Below, one piece after another: positions 20,101 to 29,165 of a stretch of 48,099 nucleotides of DNA. How positions within the stretch are numbered: the first letter of the stretch is position 1; the number at the start of each line of letters is the position of its first letter. The position numbers and the translations under genes are program-made. The notes beneath the pieces were generated by a model. The model worked only from the letters and a program-made list of their open reading frames with translations. It was not told where the DNA came from and ran no database searches. The stretch is from CAZGNZ01 sp964527215. GTDB taxonomy: Bacteria > Fidelibacterota > Marinisomatia > SCGC-AAA003-L08 > JACNLC01. The stretch covers positions 1-48,099 of the forward strand of contig CAZGNZ010000036.1 in assembly GCA_964527215.1 (NCBI GenBank), written 5' to 3'.

Positions 20101-23100
20101 TGATGATAACGATGCTGACGGAATCCCGGATTTCTGCGATGACAACGATGATTTGGACTCCTATCTTGATGTTGATGACAATTGTCCGTTTATCACCAAT
20201 GAAGATCAGGCTGACTTTGATGGAGATGGCCAAGGTGACGTCTGTGATAATGATGATGATGATGACGGTTCATTAGACATCAATGATGTCTGTCCGTTTG
20301 ATGCAGACAATGATATAGATGGCGACGGCTTCTGTGCCAATGAAGACAACTGTCCTGATACATATAATCCCGACCAGGCCGACTTTGATTTTGACGGAAT
20401 AGGGGATGTATGTGATATTCAGACATACGGAACTGTTACAGTAGAATTTGGTGATATTGATAACACTCAACCGGATTTTGCTTACATTGACGTGGATTAT
20501 GATGCTGATGTGCAGATTCGGTCTTTCAACTTTAACATCGACGGCGTGAATCTTGATGCGGATAACAGTGTTTCCGATATGCCGACATTGAACGTTAATC
20601 CGACATACGGGTATGTCATTGGATTCACAGTGGAAGACCAGTTCCTGCCTTCCGGTACCGGAACACTGGTCACGCTGGCTGTGCCGTATGATTATATTGA
20701 CGGCGTTGAATCCTGCCTGACCAATGTTCATATTACAGCGGCGCCCACTGAACGAAATGTACCTCTCATTATTGTTGGTGAGTGCACCAACATTTACCTG
20801 CCTGAACAGGATTGCTGGGGTGACTACAACGGTGACGCATTTTTGGATGATTGCGGAATCTGTTCTGGGGGCAATAGCGGTCATGAAGCAAACAGTGATA
20901 TTGACGCCTGCGGGCTTTGTCCTGATGATGAATTCTATGGTAATGTTGTAGACGAATTTGGATTTGTCACTGGTGACGCTGCCGACTGTGCAGGTGTCTG
21001 TTTCGGTTCAGCGGCTATCGACGATTGCGGTTATTGTGCAGGCGGCACAACTGGCCTGCCCGTAAACTTCGCCGACCAGGGCTGCGGCTGCGATGTGCCC
21101 GGACCGGTCGAACATTGTGAAGACTATGACCAGGATGGTCTGGGTGCCGATCCGGAAGTGCATATCATCCAGCCTCATGAATTCTGTCTGGAAATGGGTG
21201 ATATCCTCACTGATAATACAACCCATGGTCTGGCAACCGGCATATTCATTCCTGATTGTACCGACCCCCATGATGATGGTGAGGCTGATGTGTTCATCAC
21301 AGATGTGGTAACCACTACTCTGGGTTCCGGTTCACTTGTTCTTGCCTACAACAGTGATGTGCCAATTTACCAGTTCATGATCGAACTTTCAGGAATTACA
21401 ATCATTGATGTGGCCTCTGCCAATCCTGAATTTGTCGTGAACTATAATGCAACGAGTGGCGAAATTCAGGGATTCTCCTATACCGGCTTTACTCTGCCTC
21501 CGGTATTACCTGATGCAGGGTATGGAGAATTATTCTATATTACTTTTGCCTATGATTTCAGTCCCAGCACCACAGCCTGCATATCCGATTACATTGTTTC
21601 CGGTGCACCGGCACGTGAACTGTTTGTGTATATCGGTGAATGCGTTGAGATAGCGGAACCGTATGCTGACTGCGCGGGAGTTTACAATGGTGATGCTGTC
21701 GAGAACGAATATTTTGAAGATCTGGACAGTGACGGCTTGGGCGGATTGTCACTTGGAATTCACTGTAGTGCTTTCGCAGATCCTGACTGGGTTCTGAATG
21801 GTGATGACCTGCATGATGACATCTACTGTGAATCCAACACATTTGACTGCGCGCTTGTATGTGACGGCGAAGCATTTATCGATAATTGTGGCGTCTGCTC
21901 CGGCGGCACAACAGGTCATGTTGCCGACAGTGATATTGACTGTGCCGGAGAATGTTTCGGTGAAGCCGTCATTGACGAATGCGGTGTGTGCTGCGACGGT
22001 GTGACCGGTGTTGAGTGCTCCTACTATGTCGATTCTTCAGATTTTGGCGGAGCATATGACTGTGCAGGTGATTGCGCCGGTGAAGCGCTGATTGATATTT
22101 GCGGAGGCTGCTACGGCGGTAACTCGGGCAACGAAATCTACTATCTTGATCTCGGCTGTGGCTGTAATGTCGACGGACCGGTAAACCATTATTACGATGA
22201 AGATATTGACGGATTGGGTGATTTTGAAGGAATTCCAGTAGATTATTGTGTTGAACTCGGTATCGAGACGGATAATACAACATACGAACTTCCGCTGGAA
22301 AACTGGGTAACAAACAATGATGATATCTGCCCGCTGGATCCTCAGAATGACCGGGACCATGATAATGTCTGCGGCGATGTAGACAACTGTCCGCTTACAC
22401 CCAATGAGGATCAGCTGGACAGCGATGGTGACCTTCAGGGTGACGTCTGCGATGAATGTCCGTTCGACGAATTTAATGATGTGGACGGTGATGATATCTG
22501 CGGAGACGTTGATAACTGTCCTGAGACTCCAAACCATGATCAGTTTGATGAAGATGGTGATGACATTGGTGACGTCTGCGATGAATGTCCGTTTGATCCG
22601 GACAACGATATCGATGAAGACGGATACTGCGCCGATGTTGATAACTGTCCGACAGATTTCAATGACGATCAGCTAGACAGTGATGGGGATCTTATTGGTG
22701 ATGTTTGCGACGACTGTCCGTTTGATCCTGATAATGATGCGGATTTGGACGGATACTGCGCCGATGTTGATAACTGTCCGGAACTGTATAATGCCAATCA
22801 GAGCAACTGGGATGGTGTTGAGCTGACCGGTGAAATCCTGGGTGATGTCTGCGATCCAACACCGTGGGGTGATGTAATTCTGAGTTGGGGAATCATTGAA
22901 ACTGAAGATGGCGAAGGCAGTGCTGAAATCTATTACGAAAGCAATATTCCTGTTGCCGGATTCCAGTTTGCAATGAGTGGTGCCTATCTCTTGGCAGGAA
23001 CTTCTCCCTTGGGCGGCTTCGGCGTCAGTGTTGAACCATCCACCGGCGGTGTGGTGGGTATTTCCGTAATTGGCGACACTTACCCGGCCGGAACCGGATT

Positions 23101-26100
23101 ACTGACCACTCTGACATTTGATATTGACGAAACATTCCCGGTGAATGGGGATGTTGAAACGTGTCTTTCTGACTTTGTATTCTCGGAAAGCTTCGGTCTT
23201 CCGCTTGGTGTGATCGGACCTGATTGCGAAACACTGGTTGATCCTACTCCCGTCGGAGAAGTTACTTTGAGCTTCGGTGATGTGGATGATACGATTATTG
23301 GTGAAACAGGCACAGTCACATTTGAATACGAAACAGATGTTGATCTGTACGGTTTCCAGTTTACAGTTTCCGGAATTGAACTGGTTGCCGGGTCTGCGGA
23401 TTCAGAAAATCCGAACATCATGTGGGATGTAAATCCTGACAACGGCAATGTTGTTGGTGTTTCATTATCCGGCGATTTCTATCCTGCCGGTTCAGGGTCA
23501 CTGGTGACTTTTGATTATTACTACGCACCGGATGTCTCAGCATGCTTGTCAGATGCTATCGTTTCCGGTGTTCCTGGCGAAGCGCCGGAAGTAACATTAG
23601 GACCTTGTGTTGAGTTTATTGAACCGGAAACGGATTGCTTTGGTGTCTATAATGCACCAACGGATATAGAATTCTATATTGGTGAGGTTGATGAATGCGA
23701 AGGTACAATGTCTATCATGTACAACAGTGCATTTGACATGCATGGTTTCTCATTCACAATGGATACCATCACTCCATTAACTGCAATTGACGGTGACCTG
23801 GAAGTTTCAATCACTGGGAATACTGTCTATGGATTCACTTATGTTGGGGATGTTATACCTGCAGCAGAAAACGCTGTCCTGGTTACCCTCACATTTGAAC
23901 CGTTCTCAGGCGGTGTCCCTGTATGCCTGTCCGATCAGATCGCCAGTTATCAGTTTAATCAGATGTGTGTAGACATCATTGACGGCTGTTATGATTTGAT
24001 GGCTATAGAACAGGACTGCATGGATGAATGGTGCGGTGAAGCGTTTGTGGATGACTGTGGATACTGTGTCGGCGGAAATACCGGACTTGAAGAAAACTTC
24101 ATGGATCTCGGTTGCGGGTGTGAAGTACCGGGACCGGAAGAATACTGTTTTGACTTCGATGGAGACGGATCCGGGGCACTTGGTGATTGGACTACCTACT
24201 GTACAGAAATGGGAACAGAGACGGATAATACAATCTATGAACTTGTTCCTGAAGGATATTTGCTTGACTGTACAGATGCAACAGATGAAGGTGATGTTTA
24301 CCTGACAATTGACAATGTTGACAACACTGCAATCGGCAGCTCCGGAACATTCAATATTCTTTATGACAGTAATGTTGATATCTATGGAGCTCAGTTTACG
24401 ATTACGGGTGTAACTGCTCTTTCCGTATTTACAGATAATCCGGATTTCGCTGTTTCAGTTAATCCCGACAATGGTGCTGTTGTTGTAATGTCATTCTCCG
24501 GAGCATTCTATGCGGAAGGCATGGGAACTCTGATTACGGTAACGTATGAATACGGCCCCACTGCAGATATTTGCCTTGAAGGTCTGGTGGTTGCCGGATT
24601 CCCAGAAACTGTACCGTTTGCGTATGATGTTGCCTGCGTTGAAGCAGTTGAGCCGCCCACGGACTGTAATAACGAATATAATGGTCTGGCAGAAGTAGAT
24701 GTATGCGGAAACTGCTGGGGCGGCAGCACAGGCATTGACGAACCTGAAGTACCTTTGACCTATTACTATGATTTCGATGGTGATGGTTTGGGTGATCCGA
24801 ATGAGTCAGATGAATTCTGTCTTGCTGATGTTCCAATTGATTATGTCTCCAACAGTGATGATGACTATCCGTTTGGTTTTGTTGAACTGACCTATGAAAA
24901 TATTGTCAATGATCTGGATTACACAACCGGATCATTTGAAATATATTATTCAAGTGAAGTTGATCTGTATGGATTCCAGATGAATATCAGCGGCATAGAG
25001 GTGTTGTCCGCTGAATCTCCCATTGATGGATTCCAGATCTCAGTTAACAGTGAAAACGGACAGGTAGTCGGTATCTCTTTCAGCGGTACATATTATCCTG
25101 AAGGAACTGACCTGATGCTGGCATCATTCACATACACCTTGGCACCGCAAATTGAATCATGTCTTACGGATATCATTTTCAGCGGTGCTCCGGAAGATCC
25201 TGCTCCGGATGTAATGGGTGAATGTGCTGAATTCACTGAACCTCCAGTCGATTGCTTCGGTACCTATAATGGTGAAGCGTTTACAGATGACTGTGGCTAC
25301 TGTGTCGGCGGATTAAGCGGTCTTGATGCAAATTACATGGATCTTGGTTGCGGTTGTGATGCTCCTGCGCCGGTAGAATACTGTTACGACTATGATGGTG
25401 ACGGTTTTGGCGCTGTTGACAGCGAAATGCTTTACTGCTCAGAAATGGGTGAGACGACAACCGATAACACTATGTACACACTTGTCCCCGAGGACTATGT
25501 GCTGGACTGCAGTGATGAATCAGACGAAGGTGATGTCTATTTGTCCATTGAAAACCTTGATAATACTATTATTGGTGAAAGCGGCACATTTAACATCATG
25601 TATAACGCAAACATTGATTTATATGGTGCCCAGTTTGTCATTTCCGGGGTAACTGTTGAATCAGTATCTACAGATAATCCGGATTTCATGGCTTCGTTAA
25701 ATCCTGATAATGGATATGTCTTGCTCATGTCGTTCTCTGGCGGTGTGTATCCGGAAGGTGTGGGTACTCTGCTGAATGTTACATATTCATATGGCCCGAC
25801 AGCCGATATCTGCATTGTGGACATCATTCCTGCAGGTCCTGCTGGTATTGCTCCAACCGCGCATGAAGTGCCCTGCGTTGAAGCAGTAGAACCGCCAATG
25901 GACTGTAACAACGAGTATAACGGCCTTGCAGAGGTGGATGAATGCGGGAATTGCTGGGGCGGTAGCACAGGTATTCTGGAACCCGAATTTCCGATGGTCT
26001 ATTACTTTGACTTCGATGGTGACGGCTTGGGTGATCCGAATGAATCAGAGATGTTCTGTCTTGCAGAAATTGAACCTGGCTATGTAACCAACAGTGATGA

Positions 26101-29089
26101 TGACCATCCGTTTGGATTTGTTGAACTGACCTATGAAAATATTGTCAATGATTTGGATTACACAACCGGATCATTTGAAATATATTATTCAAGTGAAGTT
26201 GATCTGTATGGATTCCAGATGAATATCAGCGGCATAGAGGTGTTGTCCGCTGAATCTCCCATTGATGGATTCCAGATCTCAGTTAACAGTGAAAACGGAC
26301 AGGTAGTCGGTATCTCTTTCAGCGGTACATATTATCCTGAAGGAACTGACCTGATGCTGGCATCATTCACATACACCTTGGCACCGCAAATTGAATCATG
26401 TCTTACGGATATCATTTTCAGCGGTGCTCCGGAAGATCCTGCTCCGGATGTAATGGGTGAATGTGCTGTATTCACTGAACCTCCAGTCGATTGCTACGGT
26501 ACCTATAATGGTGAAGCGTTTACGGATGACTGTGGTTACTGTGTTGGTGGGCTTAGCGGATTAGAGGCCAACTATATGGATCTTGGCTGTGGCTGTGATG
26601 TTCCTGCTCCCATTGAGTACTGTATTGATGTAGATGAAGATGGATTTGGAGCAGTTGGCAGCGAAACAACCTATTGTGCAGAAATGGGGCTGGTAACAGA
26701 AAATACGACTGGTGAACTGGTACCTGATGGTTGGGTTGAAGATTGTACAGATGAATATGACGAAGGTGATGTGTATCTGACAATTGATAATATTGACAAC
26801 ACAATCATTGGTACATCAGGAACATTTGACATTCTGTACGACACCAATGTCGATATTTACGGTGCTCAGTTCACGGTCAGCGGTGTCACCGTCCTTTCTG
26901 CTACAACAGATAACGCTGATTTCAGTGTTTCTGTTAACCCGGAAAACGGTACAATCGTCCTCTTGTCGCTCACAGGCGGGTTCTATGAAACAGGTGTTGG
27001 AACGCTGATGACCGTTACCTATGAATATGGTCCTACTGCGGATATCTGCATTGAAAACATCATACCTGCAGGCTATCCTGGAACTGCACCATTTGCTCAT
27101 GAGGTAGCATGTGCAGAAGCAGTTGAACCTCCTGTGGATTGTAACAATGAGTACAATGGACTTGCAGAAATCGATGTATGCGGCAACTGTTGGGGCGGCA
27201 GTACCGGTATTGATGAGCCTGAAGTGCCGATGACTTACTACTTCGATTATGATGGAGACGGTCTCGGTGATCCAGACGATTCTGAAGAATTCTGTCTTGC
27301 AGAGGTTCTGCCTGGTTATGTGACCAACAGCGATGACGAATATCCATTTGGTGAAGTGTATCTCACATATGAGAATATCGCCATTGATCAGGATAGCATG
27401 TATGGTACATTTGACATCTACTATTCAAGTGACGTTGATATCTATGGTTTCCAGTTCAATGTCAGCGAGATTGAACTGGTAGAAGCTCTGTCACCGGTTG
27501 AAAACTTCAGTATCACGGTTGAAGGCAGCAATGGAAATGTTGTTGGATTGTCATTCACCGGAGACTATTATGAAACTGGTGAAAATCTGCTGCTTGGAAG
27601 TTTCACCTATATGCTGGCTCCTGAGGTTACATCATGTATTACGGCCCTGATTATCAGCAGCTCTCCAGGGGATCCTGCACCTGCCGCATTTGCTGAAGAT
27701 TGTGCATTATTCATGGAACCGGAAGTGGACTGCGCGGATGTCTATAATGGTGAAGCATTTATAGATGATTGCGGTGTATGTTCAGGCGGCACCACAGGGC
27801 ATGAAGCAAACAGTGACATGGACGACTGCGGTGTGTGCTTTGGGAACAACGAATGCTTTGGCTGTACTGATCCTGAAGCATTGAATTATGATCCTGATGC
27901 AACAATAGATGACGGCAGCTGTCAGTATGGCTATGATATTACACTGCATGATGGATCAAACCTGATGAGCTTCTACGGCCTGCCGGAAGACGCTTCTCTC
28001 GCAAATGTGCTTGCTCCGCTTGAAGGGAACGCATTTGGTGTGATTGGTGAAGGACAGGCATCTCAGCCGCATCCTTCCTACCCAAGTATCTGGGTTGGTA
28101 GTTTGACTGAGTTTGACCTCACAAGCGGCTATTGGCTGAAACTGAATGAATCAACAGTGTTTGAAGTACCTGCAATGATCAACGAAGAGGTCGTAATCTA
28201 TGACCTCCATGACGGATCCAATCTGATTTCGTACCCGTTCCCAGGATCACAGTCTATCTCGGATGCGCTGCCTGTTGAACTTGATGATATTGTCCTCGGT
28301 ATCATTGGTGAAGGAACAGCAGCAATACCTCATCCGCTCATTCCTGGTGAATGGATTGGAAGTCTGATAGCGCTTGAAGGCGGTGAAGGTTACTGGATGA
28401 AATTGTCTGAAGCAGCAGTATTCAGTTACAACGAACCAGATGCGCTTGTCAAAGCAGAAATGACTGTACAGCAGCCGGTACCGGATGCATTCAGTTATAC
28501 TCAGTCTTCTGAACAGGCATTCTACTTCGTTGAAGAAGTGAATATTGACGGTGAATCAATGTCTGAAGGTGATCTGATTCTGGTATACAACAATGATGTA
28601 CTTGTGGGCGCCCGTGTATGGAATGGTTCCGTTATCGATGTTCCAGCGATGGGATATGACGGAGAAAGATACTCTGAAGGGTTCTGCCAGGCGGGTGATG
28701 TTCCGCAGTTCAAGGTGTATCAGAGCAGTACCGGTGACATCATCGAATTGGCCGGAGATATCACTGGTTGGTCCAGTAATGGATTGTTCAGTGTTACAAA
28801 TCTGACCAGCGTTGTGGATGTACCTGAAGTATTCGAATTGCTTTCTGCCTATCCAAATCCATTCAATCCGGTAACAAACGTGAAATATGCACTGCCGGAT
28901 GAAGCAGAAGTATCGATTACTGTGTATGATATGACCGGACGGATGGTATCAGAACTGGTGAACGAAGTTCAGCCACAGGGATACCACCATATTGCCTGGA
29001 ACGCATCAGAGCAGGCAAGTGGTATTTATTTCATTCGTGTCACCGTAGGATCAGAAACACAGATCCAAAAAGTGATGCTGGTAAAATAA
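14099..29089 (+). CDS. Giant (4996-residue) modular T9SS-secreted surface protein
   Basis: A probable adhesin or surface fibre; I do not know its ligand. In order: signal peptide (1-20, ...SFGFA|Q); three related beta domains (about 24-570); a MopE-like metal motif (GDCNDDNDEIYPGAEEICDG, about 620); cadherin-like/tandem-95 repeats with recurring VNDAPV (about 665-1810); Cys-rich modules of the form DC-x-GxAxxDxCGxCxGGxTG (from about 1815); thrombospondin type 3 calcium repeats (about 1941-2109 and 2741-2919). About eleven cohesin-like domains alternate with Cys-rich linkers (about 2110-4540). Next come the motif CTDPEALNYDPDA (about 4589), two DGSNL...GYWxKL repeats, a domain shared with the protein at 30021, and a type IX sorting domain (YPNPFNPVTN...GIYFIRV, about 4914-4996). 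Dozens of cysteines imply many disulfides. A thiol oxidoreductase gene follows. The frame is unbroken. GC content and codon use look like the neighbours', so foreign origin is not indicated. Confidence 0.93.
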   Translation: MCKRVYAIVAMVTVISFGFAQMFDPQIDFNLSNDTEYHDADLTFTVTQVDQEYEINSFSITPSYPGFDLSNLEDGTVIGTGSGVFYDGLGEFDPDTNPDSNTLVAVQVTFNEGASDPSTWRGVFAITESNNPEYPVDSFFGGMEIDIATGEMTIQYIGDGDEDDITLGYSSSLTLTGIWMNQGPGTVDFTADFVNNTPGETDTDFQSITINAGNFDPQADLMLGNYTEYVPADFIFEISQGGDEFEVNVIEIGFAPSNFSCTGLADGAVIGSGVFENLDFETVDVEVTFDESTSTPSLGICNGIVTITASELDEYPVGESYGGISIDNTGGLITVQYIGGDDDIITAGYTSMLTLNDNIWTNPAAYQDVDAEFHFFNTFPGYDAIATDSEDIVAAVFSPQFAYDAGTMVGGDVVDFNFEGSLGEGEVNISGIEIVTGPGFDLSATLLDQVIATGTATIGDDPLPVEVVITERLSDISIEGVLQVTDSGLFIGNVNFNSVTGTISITDIDTGEGYMTEGLTINVTIDSAVVPFTLPAPGEYEITAEFQSVLPEVSSIVTVDFDVTDCAGIVGGSNVTDIMGACCSQLHAYYVDSDSDTYGSGDSVMLCEAPEGYVDRGGDCNDDNDEIYPGAEEICDGEDSNCDGVTPATEIQDGCGVWCGDSDCLRPQAQDITLSAIEGVQVVFDNMAQYYPLPEDAPDEVDGPYFQILTSNFPENIVDYIYYDHNTDQLFLTIADGWANDYSFMFRARTMDPVLGTWVNSGIHRVTVEVEFQDDAPVVRQNYFLSAPEHATDLYFAITALDDGPDNELLIVIDDSELLGSVVADGRAFNEYNYSTDGAFDYLAEGETASDVLSYTVYDHNGGEGANSTAGEVTFVITGENSAPIADAIAVIDNNFTEDFETVNIPIAATGVYDIDGPNNQLRFIGFAAPYLSGTVSIAPTGTSLVYSPNGEFEYLAEGEQVSDQVTVIVADDLGAGATVTFDLDIVINGVNDAPQGVQDAAVITEGSEFPVVIEVLANDTDVDNLSFLELGTTPISQEVIDDVDGSLIAAQPELDCLYNGDIVECNYAPGFESLNQGEVAVVEITYALTDGIDESFGTILMEVNGVNNAPIALGEVNEMDPNDIIDFDGISFDMSDNLISGSGLTCEEMIDAGQVIFYNASFIPGNASDGTTGIRGAEITYDGACGFTIDYPDAVTINDIPAFDAFLFMIDDGSLSSNVRFMAFAFSESGLRELRAAPIAMDQELTMLEDYTLDITFVGMDMSVDFTADNAHIDIMVPPSHGSLDGDPVLETTQNFLATWTASYTPDENFNGVDIIEYRVYNTDNLDGFSANATVTITVNPVNDAPVMDAILSQEIDEGIEFLLTVSATDVDTDDVLTYSLIQGIGAMEINGSTGEISGFVPDDAEIGTHLITVRADDIAGAWDQTQFNLTVNNVNDIPVIIGQVALSTPEETAITLELGDIIVTDEDGSYPDGYVLNVGAGDNYSVEDLTVTPDFEFNGDLTVPVTVNDGVREESDPFDLIITVTAVNDLPTFTLSTPDAVEEDGENIIIDFTPMDNDDGEVLTAVAEVSNEVLFPEGSYSIDITEDVSGVLRTLTLDPADERSGTSIVMVTVSDGVNDVVKQVEVTVTEVNDPPVLAEIGNQIMSEDTELTILLDAVDPEGSDIEYSVTEGINVTANLVDNQLTFAPDEDFFGNDVFTVTVSDGVNIDFEVFTLTVVNVNDAPVITSTAGLEAWTEVEWTYQVVVDDPDAETLNYSLEGAPEGMVIDENGLITWTPALGTLSSGSVTLTVDDGEFSDIEVFNVNNIHQVDCNGVADGTAFIDECGDCVGGDTGLDPCEQDCNGVWGGTAYLDNCGICVGGDTGLVECEQDCNGEWGGSAEVDVCGVCAGGSTGLIPDADLDCNNECFGTAFIDDCGICVGGSTGLEACTCVSGFGTFYEDADNDGLGDPAVSQEFCLDDPITGWVENSDDLCPNDALNDADGDGVCGDVDICEGGDDNDDNDADGIPDFCDDNDDLDSYLDVDDNCPFITNEDQADFDGDGQGDVCDNDDDDDGSLDINDVCPFDADNDIDGDGFCANEDNCPDTYNPDQADFDFDGIGDVCDIQTYGTVTVEFGDIDNTQPDFAYIDVDYDADVQIRSFNFNIDGVNLDADNSVSDMPTLNVNPTYGYVIGFTVEDQFLPSGTGTLVTLAVPYDYIDGVESCLTNVHITAAPTERNVPLIIVGECTNIYLPEQDCWGDYNGDAFLDDCGICSGGNSGHEANSDIDACGLCPDDEFYGNVVDEFGFVTGDAADCAGVCFGSAAIDDCGYCAGGTTGLPVNFADQGCGCDVPGPVEHCEDYDQDGLGADPEVHIIQPHEFCLEMGDILTDNTTHGLATGIFIPDCTDPHDDGEADVFITDVVTTTLGSGSLVLAYNSDVPIYQFMIELSGITIIDVASANPEFVVNYNATSGEIQGFSYTGFTLPPVLPDAGYGELFYITFAYDFSPSTTACISDYIVSGAPARELFVYIGECVEIAEPYADCAGVYNGDAVENEYFEDLDSDGLGGLSLGIHCSAFADPDWVLNGDDLHDDIYCESNTFDCALVCDGEAFIDNCGVCSGGTTGHVADSDIDCAGECFGEAVIDECGVCCDGVTGVECSYYVDSSDFGGAYDCAGDCAGEALIDICGGCYGGNSGNEIYYLDLGCGCNVDGPVNHYYDEDIDGLGDFEGIPVDYCVELGIETDNTTYELPLENWVTNNDDICPLDPQNDRDHDNVCGDVDNCPLTPNEDQLDSDGDLQGDVCDECPFDEFNDVDGDDICGDVDNCPETPNHDQFDEDGDDIGDVCDECPFDPDNDIDEDGYCADVDNCPTDFNDDQLDSDGDLIGDVCDDCPFDPDNDADLDGYCADVDNCPELYNANQSNWDGVELTGEILGDVCDPTPWGDVILSWGIIETEDGEGSAEIYYESNIPVAGFQFAMSGAYLLAGTSPLGGFGVSVEPSTGGVVGISVIGDTYPAGTGLLTTLTFDIDETFPVNGDVETCLSDFVFSESFGLPLGVIGPDCETLVDPTPVGEVTLSFGDVDDTIIGETGTVTFEYETDVDLYGFQFTVSGIELVAGSADSENPNIMWDVNPDNGNVVGVSLSGDFYPAGSGSLVTFDYYYAPDVSACLSDAIVSGVPGEAPEVTLGPCVEFIEPETDCFGVYNAPTDIEFYIGEVDECEGTMSIMYNSAFDMHGFSFTMDTITPLTAIDGDLEVSITGNTVYGFTYVGDVIPAAENAVLVTLTFEPFSGGVPVCLSDQIASYQFNQMCVDIIDGCYDLMAIEQDCMDEWCGEAFVDDCGYCVGGNTGLEENFMDLGCGCEVPGPEEYCFDFDGDGSGALGDWTTYCTEMGTETDNTIYELVPEGYLLDCTDATDEGDVYLTIDNVDNTAIGSSGTFNILYDSNVDIYGAQFTITGVTALSVFTDNPDFAVSVNPDNGAVVVMSFSGAFYAEGMGTLITVTYEYGPTADICLEGLVVAGFPETVPFAYDVACVEAVEPPTDCNNEYNGLAEVDVCGNCWGGSTGIDEPEVPLTYYYDFDGDGLGDPNESDEFCLADVPIDYVSNSDDDYPFGFVELTYENIVNDLDYTTGSFEIYYSSEVDLYGFQMNISGIEVLSAESPIDGFQISVNSENGQVVGISFSGTYYPEGTDLMLASFTYTLAPQIESCLTDIIFSGAPEDPAPDVMGECAEFTEPPVDCFGTYNGEAFTDDCGYCVGGLSGLDANYMDLGCGCDAPAPVEYCYDYDGDGFGAVDSEMLYCSEMGETTTDNTMYTLVPEDYVLDCSDESDEGDVYLSIENLDNTIIGESGTFNIMYNANIDLYGAQFVISGVTVESVSTDNPDFMASLNPDNGYVLLMSFSGGVYPEGVGTLLNVTYSYGPTADICIVDIIPAGPAGIAPTAHEVPCVEAVEPPMDCNNEYNGLAEVDECGNCWGGSTGILEPEFPMVYYFDFDGDGLGDPNESEMFCLAEIEPGYVTNSDDDHPFGFVELTYENIVNDLDYTTGSFEIYYSSEVDLYGFQMNISGIEVLSAESPIDGFQISVNSENGQVVGISFSGTYYPEGTDLMLASFTYTLAPQIESCLTDIIFSGAPEDPAPDVMGECAVFTEPPVDCYGTYNGEAFTDDCGYCVGGLSGLEANYMDLGCGCDVPAPIEYCIDVDEDGFGAVGSETTYCAEMGLVTENTTGELVPDGWVEDCTDEYDEGDVYLTIDNIDNTIIGTSGTFDILYDTNVDIYGAQFTVSGVTVLSATTDNADFSVSVNPENGTIVLLSLTGGFYETGVGTLMTVTYEYGPTADICIENIIPAGYPGTAPFAHEVACAEAVEPPVDCNNEYNGLAEIDVCGNCWGGSTGIDEPEVPMTYYFDYDGDGLGDPDDSEEFCLAEVLPGYVTNSDDEYPFGEVYLTYENIAIDQDSMYGTFDIYYSSDVDIYGFQFNVSEIELVEALSPVENFSITVEGSNGNVVGLSFTGDYYETGENLLLGSFTYMLAPEVTSCITALIISSSPGDPAPAAFAEDCALFMEPEVDCADVYNGEAFIDDCGVCSGGTTGHEANSDMDDCGVCFGNNECFGCTDPEALNYDPDATIDDGSCQYGYDITLHDGSNLMSFYGLPEDASLANVLAPLEGNAFGVIGEGQASQPHPSYPSIWVGSLTEFDLTSGYWLKLNESTVFEVPAMINEEVVIYDLHDGSNLISYPFPGSQSISDALPVELDDIVLGIIGEGTAAIPHPLIPGEWIGSLIALEGGEGYWMKLSEAAVFSYNEPDALVKAEMTVQQPVPDAFSYTQSSEQAFYFVEEVNIDGESMSEGDLILVYNNDVLVGARVWNGSVIDVPAMGYDGERYSEGFCQAGDVPQFKVYQSSTGDIIELAGDITGWSSNGLFSVTNLTSVVDVPEVFELLSAYPNPFNPVTNVKYALPDEAEVSITVYDMTGRMVSELVNEVQPQGYHHIAWNASEQASGIYFIRVTVGSETQIQKVMLVK
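24014..27727 (+). repeat. Three tandem copies of a ~1239-bp (413-codon) supermodule inside the giant gene
   Basis: Units 24014-25249, 25250-26488 and 26489-27727 each encode Cys-rich linker, calcium-type DxDGDG stretch, cohesin-like domain A, second Cys-rich linker, and cohesin-like domain B. Most of the units have diverged. The block 24915-25229, however, is identical base for base to 26154-26468 (315 bp), with only scattered changes just outside it (24914, 25230). This points to recent gene conversion or unequal recombination between repeats 1 and 2. Repeat number may vary between strains. Confidence 0.92.
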
Positions 29090-29114
29090 ACCGGCATAAT
29101 TTGTGAATTTAGTG

Positions 29115-29142
29115 GAAGGGCCTGGTTTTCTCCAGGCTCTTC
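29115..29142 (+). terminator. Hairpin after the giant gene
   Basis: GAAGGGCCTGG (29115-29125) pairs over 11 positions with CCAGGCTCTTC (29132-29142), with one G-U pair and a TTTTCT loop. It starts 25 bases after the stop. The following sequence has only a broken U-run, so termination may be partial, allowing some readthrough into the oxidoreductase gene that starts 24 bases later. Confidence 0.6.
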
Positions 29143-29165
29143 TGCTGTTATAGATAAGGAAATGT

